Source: Stereocaulon alpinum
Lineage: Eukaryota; Ascomycota; Lecanoromycetes; Lecanorales; Stereocaulaceae
Reading direction: 5' to 3'
Assembly (NCBI GenBank): GCA_018257865.1
Contig: JAEUBA010000034.1
Location: forward strand, 62,001 to 126,000
Length of the DNA: 64,000 bases
How positions within the stretch are numbered: position 1 is the first letter of the stretch; every line of letters starts with the position of its first letter. The notes beneath the pieces are model-generated. The model was not told the DNA's origin, did not search any database, and was given only the letters and a program-made list of their open reading frames with translations. Positions 57,905-64,000 of this stretch are shown piece after piece. The position numbers were made by a program, and so were the translations under genes.

Positions 57905-59050
57905 CTAGGACGTTTGCACTTCTACCAAGGACGAAGATATCGAGTAGTCTTTCTCCAGAAAACCTCCTCCTATATCAATACCATCCACCTTAACCATAAA
58001 CCCCACCTCCTGAAACCTGTTCTGTTGAAACATGACTTTGGGAACGAGTACCAGCGCTTTCACACCGTACTTGTACGTTAGATACGGGGGTGACACACGT
58101 CTCGGGTAGGCAGGCTTATAGTCGAAATGAACGTTAGTCGTTCTGTCTCTGCACCTAAACGGCCTCAATCTGTCCGTCGCTGGATTTACTGCAATGGCCA
58201 CGATGGTGGACACGAGGGTCACGAATATCTCTGGGAGCGTCAGAGTCTCCCCTCTGAATACAGGGATGATGCTGAGCTGGTGCCGAAAGGGTGACTCGTC
58301 GGCGACGATGCTTTCGTCATAAGGGCTGGTTATGTTGTCCTGGTCCGCAAAACGAGGCAATGTTGACGAATCTTGAGGAGCGGCTGGGAGGACGAGAGTC
58401 GTATTCGCTGCTCCTGTGTCTGAGCTTGGCCACCGGGTGATTTTCATGATGCCAACGATGGCTGGGGCTCCGCTAGGTCCTCTCCAGTACAGTGTGATAA
58501 CCGTGTCAAACCAAGAATCTCGTTCACAGATGCACTTCATTGCTTCGTACAGACCATATAGGACATGCCGGTATTGTAGGGGAGCCGTTGGAATGAGGGA
58601 ACTCCAGACTAGAATTCGGACATCGGAATAATCCCGGAATAAGAAGGTGCCTCCATCATAGGTCGAATCGAATCCCTTTGTAGATAATGCGATCATGGCC
58701 TTCAGTATGCTCATATACGTGGATATCTGATTGATGCTCACAAGACCATTTTGCTGGATACGGCAGTCAAATGCTGCCGGCACCGGAATCAAGTAATTTG
58801 CGCTTCCATTCGCGATAGGCAGAGGGCTGAGCTCAATCTGCTGAGAAATCGCGCTACCATTTACGACAATGGACTCGCCAGATTCAGATATGTTCAGCAG
58901 GAGGTGTGGCGGACTTTGCTCGGTACCGTTTACCAGTGGAGATGGCAGACTGGAGGCGGCAACGTTCAAGGATGCACAACATGTTAAACATAGTAAGAGA
59001 AAAGTGAACATCTCTATGAAATCGCTCAGGCATGGGTACATTGAGAACAC
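57905..59050 (-). CDS. Orphan secreted protein, unknown function
   Basis: 381 aa from the first ATG; a second in-frame Met at 59011 would start exactly at a strong signal peptide (MFTFLLLCLTCCASLNVA), so 368 aa is the likelier product. The mature part has several N-glycosylation sequons, then GGTFLFRDYSDVRILVWSSL, DTVITLYWRGPSGAPAIVGI and, near the C-terminus, a basic segment with VFQQNRFQEV-like sequence. A hydrophobic stretch about 275-290 (LPEIFVTLVSTIVAIAVN) could be a second membrane helix, though its proline and position make this uncertain. No catalytic motif recognised. No intron. Coding status is supported by length and signal peptide only. Confidence 0.65.
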   Translation of the reverse strand: MFSMYPCLSDFIEMFTFLLLCLTCCASLNVAASSLPSPLVNGTEQSPPHLLLNISESGESIVVNGSAISQQIELSPLPIANGSANYLIPVPAAFDCRIQQNGLVSINQISTYMSILKAMIALSTKGFDSTYDGGTFLFRDYSDVRILVWSSLIPTAPLQYRHVLYGLYEAMKCICERDSWFDTVITLYWRGPSGAPAIVGIMKITRWPSSDTGAANTTLVLPAAPQDSSTLPRFADQDNITSPYDESIVADESPFRHQLSIIPVFRGETLTLPEIFVTLVSTIVAIAVNPATDRLRPFRCRDRTTNVHFDYKPAYPRRVSPPYLTYKYGVKALVLVPKVMFQQNRFQEVGFMVKVDGIDIGGGFLEKDYSISSSLVEVQTS

Positions 59051-59812
59051 GTGGGAAGAAGGGCCGCGAGATGCACTTATCTAAGTATCGTAAGTTTCAG
59101 CCTTGCGGCTAAGGCTATGATATGCGAATGTCTTGCGGGAAAGGGGGATTCAAGACAAGTGGCAAATTCAAAGTCAAAGTCAATAGTCGCAGAGAGAAAC
59201 ATCCTGAAACTGTAACATTTGAAGCTTTGAAGAACAGTCATGATTATGAAGAGGGCTAGAAAGATGTGAGAGGTCAATAGCTTCAGAGTCACATACTTCG
59301 AATTTGAAGCTGGAAGATTATTGAGGTCTTTGTAGGGCTTTTCGTATGGATTGCTTGATAAGAGTATGCCCATAGGTGGTGACGGGTAAATGCTCACTTC
59401 CCGGGGTGTAGTGTACCATTACGATGTGCGCGAAGTCTTTTCGTACAGCTCCATGTAGGGAAGGTTTGGCAGCAAACAAGAATGGTCCGCCATAGTGACA
59501 AAATGTGTGTAAGCTTTTTGTGCACTCAAGTAACGTGGTCCCATTATGTTTGCATTGACAGTCAAATGCTTGGTGACATTGCACTCCTTTGAAGAGGTTT
59601 ACCGTCTGGCTTTGGGTTGACAGGCGCGTTTACCGCCATGATGGCATTCTGACGTAGTTGTGCAATTCATTATTACCGTCCAATTCGATACACAGAACAC
59701 GGACAGACGATCAGAGTTGTCGAGTCAATAAGTGCTTTTACCAGGTTGCGCACTCCGAATAAGCCCATCCGAGCAAGTGTCCGCAAGGTTCTTAGAGAGC
59801 GGAGCATTCGCA
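59051..59812. other. Intergenic, no gene
   Basis: About 760 bp upstream of both flanking genes (divergent). Two minus ORFs of 88 and 106 residues overlap here (59584-59318, 59397-59077) without recognised motif. Confidence 0.4.
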
Positions 59813-60271
59813 ATGCCAGTCTACAAGAGAGGATGTTATTGCGGCGAGCTCAAGTACACAGTCGACGTGGAACCTGATGTTGCTCGCACATCTCTCTGCC
59901 ATGGTAGAAATTGCAAAGTGAAAGCCGAAACAGCTGACAATTAGCAGCAGAAATTCTTCGGCACAACCTTTGGCCTTACTACCAAAGTCCCTATTTCCTC
60001 TTTCTCATATACCTCTGACTCAAAGAAGCCTACCATACACGAAACAGACAACGGTAGTGGCAACATGTTGCACCGAGAATTCTGCCCCACGTGTGGAAGC
60101 GGTATTCTGGAGGTTGGCGAGCCGGCAATGAAAGACTTTCGCTACATCATGACGGGCACACTGGATCATCCTGGCGATCGTTCACCGAAGAGTGAGTTTT
60201 ATTGCAGATGGCGGAAAAAGTGGATGCCGGAGGTACCTGGAATCTTTCATAAGCAAGAGATAAAGGAGTGA
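59813..60271 (+). CDS. GFA/CENP-V-type zinc-binding protein, with very short intron and a missing ligand
   Basis: 142 aa if exons 59813-59917 and 59951-60271 are joined, giving SLCHGRNCK-KFFGTTFGLTT, the expected family order. The gap of 33 nt (GTGAAA..TTAGCAGCAG) contains an in-frame TAG, so it must be removed or the gene is broken; it is below the usual fungal minimum of about 45 nt. Zinc ligands C8 and C10 (GCYCGE) and FCPTCGSG are present, but the canonical CHCxxC is CHG-RN-C: Cys31 is Gly (TGT to GGT). The family includes the glutathione-dependent formaldehyde-activating enzyme, but most members are uncharacterised. Loss of a ligand makes catalytic activity doubtful. Confidence 0.65.
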
Positions 60272-60343
60272 GGGTGGAAGAGTTGATGTACATTGCACGG
60301 GTCCTACCGATATCGAGATGGGAGAGCGGACAGCAGCCACACT

Positions 60344-60397
60344 TGGCTAGTCCACAACTGGCAGAGATAGTGGCTAGTCCACAACTGGCAGAGATAG
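60344..60397. repeat. Perfect 27-bp tandem duplication
   Basis: The sequence TGGCTAGTCCACAACTGGCA plus GAGATAG occurs at 60344-60370 and again, identical, at 60371-60397. It lies between the convergent 3' ends of the GFA-type gene and BMT2, within a likely 3' UTR. Confidence 0.95.
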
Positions 60398-60452
60398 TAG
60401 CGGGTCAAAGTCTGGGGAGATTTGGATAATGCCCGTCACTGTATATGTTGTT

Positions 60453-61313
60453 TCACCTTAGGACAATCGCAAAGTTATTCCTCGATGTTCCTGAACGTAG
60501 TTCTACCTTCTTGAACGTCATCTTGCTGTTCTCCGTATGTCCTTCGAACTTCCATAGGTAACAGACCAGCTTCGTACTCAATTTTCTCCATATCTGGGTA
60601 TAGCCTAAGCTCCGCATGATCTCCTCGAGTTTAATTTCATCCAGGTATCTCGAGTTCTTCACACAAGGAGCCGGTAGGACCAGGAATAGGGCAGGAAAGA
60701 ATGCCTTGGTCTCGTCCACTTCGCGATTGCATGGTCTAAGGAAGCTCTCAACGTGCTTCAGCATCTCGCCCCTCTGCACGGGATCACTAACAAAATTGAC
60801 GACTAAGCTCAGGCTGACAATGTCAAAGCCTTCGTCATCTAGGTTCTCAGTCAGTGGTAGGGGCACATTCATGAAATCTTGCTCTTCAATGTCTGGATGC
60901 TGAGAGTGTAGATCGATCCTTTTCATCTTAAACAACCCGCTTCTTGAGCAGGCATTGTCTGTTTTCAACGCGCCAACTTCGAGCATCCTCCATTTCTCAC
61001 TTTCGTGGCCTTTCAGTGCTGATAACCATTCCACAAGGACTTTACTCGTATCCCCACCCCTTTCCGCCGATTGTCCTTGAATGCTGGCTTCTTGGTATTT
61101 TTGCAAGCCACCAGCTGCGTCAATCTTAGCCTGAACGATCCCTGCTCCTGATCCATCACCTCGTGCGAGCGCGGATGTCAATTGCTTCCTCAAGGTATGA
61201 TGGGTGCGAATCAATTCGCGTGTGGTCTGGGAGGAAAGAGAGGATCTAGGCTTGACATGGCGTGGGCGGGTGGAGGAGAGCAGACGTGGTCTTGTTTGCT
61301 TCTTCATGGCCAT
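60453..61313 (-). CDS. BMT2: 25S rRNA adenine-N1-methyltransferase Bmt2
   Basis: 286 aa, no intron. Nucleolar SAM-dependent methyltransferase that makes m1A at A2142 of 25S rRNA in yeast. The basic N-terminus (RPRLLSSTRPRHVKPRSS) suits nucleolar targeting. The SAM fold has WRMLEVGALKTDNACS at about 108-123, the acidic-loop region RIDLHSQHPDIEEQDFMNVP, and the family block FDIVSLSLVVNFVSDPVQRG followed by FLVLPAPCVKNSRYLDEIKL. The length is slightly below yeast Bmt2. The start is the first of two closely spaced Mets. The gene is divergent from the uL23 gene across 245 bp, a functional pairing (both concern the large ribosomal subunit) that may share regulation. Confidence 0.93.
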   Translation of the reverse strand: MAMKKQTRPRLLSSTRPRHVKPRSSLSSQTTRELIRTHHTLRKQLTSALARGDGSGAGIVQAKIDAAGGLQKYQEASIQGQSAERGGDTSKVLVEWLSALKGHESEKWRMLEVGALKTDNACSRSGLFKMKRIDLHSQHPDIEEQDFMNVPLPLTENLDDEGFDIVSLSLVVNFVSDPVQRGEMLKHVESFLRPCNREVDETKAFFPALFLVLPAPCVKNSRYLDEIKLEEIMRSLGYTQIWRKLSTKLVCYLWKFEGHTENSKMTFKKVELRSGTSRNNFAIVLR

Positions 61314-61558
61314 TATCTTATAATTACATCGCTTTCCAGCCAGCCTAGCCGGCGTAATGGTATCATATCACGCCATGGTATGGATGATCAGGGAGTAGGT
61401 TGCTTCGCGGCTTGTTCTGAGAAATGCGTGGCTAAACTTCGGGCTCGGCGCTTCGCTAGCGTAACCCACAAAGAAGGCTTGGCTACGCATTTTGTGCTGG
61501 GAACTCTTGATGAGTGCTTCGTGAGTGTTCTTCACAACAACATCTCATTATAGCAGCG

Positions 61559-62348
61559 ATGGCGCCGAAAGCGGCCAGCAAGAAGGGTAAGTACCCACCG
61601 ATACCATCTGCGAATCCTTGATGAACCTCGGAGCTTGCGATCGATGACCACATTTCTATACGGCGACGCCCAATCACTTCACGATTATTCCACCACGCAC
61701 TCTGCGCCAGCACCGCAGTCTTAAAATCATCCCAAGAGAGTACTCGCTGACTATCTCTCTCACAGCGCCCATCGGCGGCAAGCACAATGCAAAAGCCAGC
61801 CTGGCCTCAAAAGCCACCCTCAAAGGCGTACGCTCTTCCCCCTGGACTGCTCCCCTCCCTCCTCTCAGACCATCTAACCCTCCACCCCCAGGTCCACTCC
61901 AAAAAAGCTCGCAAAGTCCGCCTAACAACAACCTTTCACCGTCCCAAAACCCTCCAACTCTCCCGGTCCCCCAAATACCCTCGCAAATCCGTCCCCCACG
62001 AATCCAGACTGGACCACCACAAGGTCCTCATCCACCCACTGAATACCGAAAGCGCGATGAAGAAGATCGAGGAGAATAATACGCTAGTGTTTTTGTGTGA
62101 TGTCAAGGCGAATAAGAGGCAGATCAAGGCGGCGCTGAAGACGCTTTATGATGTTGATGTCGTTAAGATCAATACGCTGATTAGGTATGTGTTGATGTTG
62201 GCCTTAGTGGTGGAATTTGGGGAGGGGAGCATGATGAGCTAATTCTCTGTGTGTGTAAAGGCCCGATGGTTCGAAGAAGGCATACTGTAGGTTGACGCCG
62301 GATGTGGATGCGCTGGATATTGCGGCTACAAAGATGAATATTGTCTAG
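61559..62348 (+). CDS. RPL25: 60S ribosomal protein uL23 (yeast L25)
   Basis: 156 aa from four exons: 61559-61586, 61766-61827, 61892-62184 and 62261-62348; introns 179, 64 and 76 nt. The spliced N-terminus MAPKAASKKAPIGGKHNAKA is basic, as in eukaryotic uL23. VHSKKARKVRLTTTFHRPKT precedes the globular domain (RSPKYPRKSVP, LDHHKVLIHPLNTESAMKKI, NTLVFLCDVKANKRQIKAAL, then VVKINTLIRPDGSKKAYCRL). It ends DIAATKMNIV. uL23 sits at the exit of the peptide tunnel and docks SRP and NAC. The first intron, near the start codon, is typical of fungal ribosomal protein genes. Confidence 0.97.
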
Positions 62349-62810
62349 AGCTGGGTATGGGATGTTGTGTGGGCAGAGGAATTAGCTAGGCTCATTGCAA
62401 TATAGAGCATATGTTCTGGCAAACCCAAATCATCCTCGAGTGATAGCTCTGTTGCACAGTCCAGTGATACTTGATAATTTGCAGTCTTACTCTAGTATTT
62501 AGCAAACTGATATTAGACGTTTGTCAATGGTAGCTCTATCATAAGTATACGGGTCCGCAGATTTTGAGGACCTAAGGTATATGAAGCTACTGTACAGTGA
62601 TTTCACGATCCGATCTGGCTACAGGAGAAAAACAGAGCCACTTTATATCCGACAAGCAAGTTTTCTAGCTACAAAGCTACTCAGATGCTTAGCAAAAGCA
62701 CGATAGCAGAGAATTTCCCCAGACACCACGTGACAAGCACATTCCCTCGGAAACCTGCAACTCCGCGCCTAGTATAGCAACATTCATATCCTAAATGTCC
62801 CTTGACCGTA
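62349..62810. other. Convergent gap, uL23 and SCC4
   Basis: About 460 bp of 3' flank. No gene or repeat seen. Confidence 0.4.
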
Positions 62811-64000
62811 TCATACTCGAACATCAGTCCTCGCAACATCAGCAGCCTTCGTCATCCCTGGGTCGCTTCTCATGAGTTCCCGCAGCCCCTCAGGCAAACT
62901 ACCCGCAGTCATAATCCCACTCGCCCTCGCCCTTTTCGCCTCCTCGATCCTGCCTGCAGCCTCCAGCGTATCTCCTAACACGCCCGCAGACACACTCGTC
63001 CACAGGGCATCTTTACATTGTTGCGCCTGCGCCTGACTCGCCCTTGCTGACTTCTCCGCCTGCTCACCTACAACGCCTTTGAAGAACTTCCAGGACATGA
63101 ATGTCAGTACTATGCATATGAGATGCTTGTTATCTGTCGCTTTTGCAAGACCCAATGCGTTTTGCAGGGCCTGCTTTGTGTGCAGGATGGTGGATGATTC
63201 GACTATAGTGGCTGAGACGAGGTTGAATGCTGATTGGATTTGACGGTTCGGGTTACGGAGACAGAGGTGCTCGATGAAGGATACTAGGGAAGGTAGAGTA
63301 TGGTGATCTGGGTGACTAGGGGTGCGTATGATGAAAAGCAAGTTGAGAGCGGAGAGAAGCGAAACGTCGAGATGAATATGCGAGGGATGTGACGTCTTCC
63401 GGTATTCGTGGATGGAGAGAGTCGCGCTCTGGTAGGCCGAGAGGGCACCAGAAACGTCACCTGTGCCTTGGCAGATGACGCCTTCAAGGTACGCGCTGAG
63501 AAGGAGCAGAGGCTCTGGCGGATTGATCATGGCTGCCAGGGCTCTATCGATTTCGGCCTGTTGTTGTCCTGCAGCTGTCCAGGATGTACGACGGCAAAGC
63601 GTGAACGCTAAGTGAAGACGCATGTAAAGTGTGATTTCTTCACGCCACCTCTGCTGGGTAGATGTGAGAGTAATCGATTTTGGAGTTTTGCTTGCCTCCC
63701 GGTCAGCCCCTGGAACACATTAGTGGATGGTGACGCCTTTCAAAGCACAGTACTTACAGTACAGCCTCTGGATGCCTTCTTCGAGCATATGCTCCGATTT
63801 CTGGCCATCGATCATGTTTCGATGGCCCATCGCTACACCACTCAGTAAATATCCTACAGTATAGATGTCTTCCTTCGGCATCCAATTGAACATCAAGACA
63901 AGCGAGCCATCCTCTTCTTTCCGTATAACACCACACCGGCTCTTGCAGGATGGCATCCTCGCACTAGGGATCGGAATTGCAAAGGATCCGTCAGAGGTCC
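62811..64000 (-). CDS. SCC4: Cohesin loading factor subunit Scc4/Mau2, 3' part (runs off window end)
   Basis: With Scc2 loads cohesin on chromatin. Visible: an exon from the right edge to 63758, a 48-nt intron (63757-63710; GTAAGT donor, CACTAATG branch, TTCCAG acceptor), and a last exon 63709-62811 (about 380 residues visible). The junction reads GIQRLY-WADREASKTPKSIT. Upstream sequence stays open through the edge, so the ATG inside (63956) is not the start. The family region includes NWMPKEDIYTVGYLLSGVAM, YMRLHLAFTLCRRTSWTAA, and a string of TPR-like helices (AYLEGVICQGTGDVSGALSA, LSALNLLFIIRTPSHPDHHT), ending AADVARTDVRV. Distinctive and in the expected order. Confidence 0.88.

Overview
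The window is nuclear DNA of a filamentous ascomycete (Pezizomycotina). The evidence is eukaryotic, intron-rich genes with very short introns (about 45-130 nt, GT..CTAAY..AG), HET-domain and 2EXR-type proteins, a fungal purine nucleoside permease (NUP) family protein, and filamentous-fungal versions of actin, CenH3, CENP-I, Tim8, Cse1, Tsc2 and Pet127. The class (Dothideomycetes, Leotiomycetes or other) cannot be fixed by eye. Gene models below were spliced by hand from the sequence; exon coordinates are given in each entry, and frame closure was checked for every multi-exon model.

Layout. 0-1.3 kb: the 5' part of a serine palmitoyltransferase small-subunit-like gene and a mitochondrial GGQ release-factor-like gene. 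1.3-3.9 kb: no recognisable gene. 3.9-10 kb: an accessory block with a glycosylated fungal membrane protein, a nested pair of inverted-repeat elements, and a HET-domain gene starting about 150 bp beyond the outer element. 11-12.2 kb: a decayed sialidase-like secreted-protein gene. 12.7-21 kb: CSE1 (nuclear export of importin-alpha) and TSC2 (Rheb GAP of the TOR pathway), divergently transcribed. 21.4-28 kb: a GST, the mitochondrial RNA-processing protein PET127 (with a coding minisatellite), and VPS68. 28.2-29.4 kb: a decayed zinc-ADH-like gene. 30-35 kb: a 2EXR/F-box-like protein and a NUP protein. 34.8-38.7 kb: a gene-poor gap. 38.7-43 kb: prephenate dehydratase and a PA14-containing GH3 beta-glucosidase.

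43.7-53.1 kb is a dense housekeeping block: TIM8, centromeric histone H3 (CenH3), derlin, FES1, actin, and CENP-I/Mis6 (which has a GC-AG intron). Two inner-kinetochore components therefore lie within 8.5 kb. 53.4-60.3 kb is accessory again: a second, diverged HET-like protein, a possible broken gene, an orphan secreted protein, and a GFA-type protein with a lost zinc-ligand Cys and an apparent 33-nt intron. 60.4-64 kb: rRNA methyltransferase BMT2, ribosomal protein uL23 and the 3' part of the cohesin loader SCC4/MAU2.

No rRNA, tRNA, CRISPR array or intact transposase was found. The conserved blocks show no sign of transfer. The accessory blocks (HET genes, pseudogenes, inverted-repeat elements) are the variable part. 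I did not see a convincing undescribed system; the best leads are the nested elements beside the HET gene, the linked kinetochore genes, the unusual GFA gene and the gene-free intervals.
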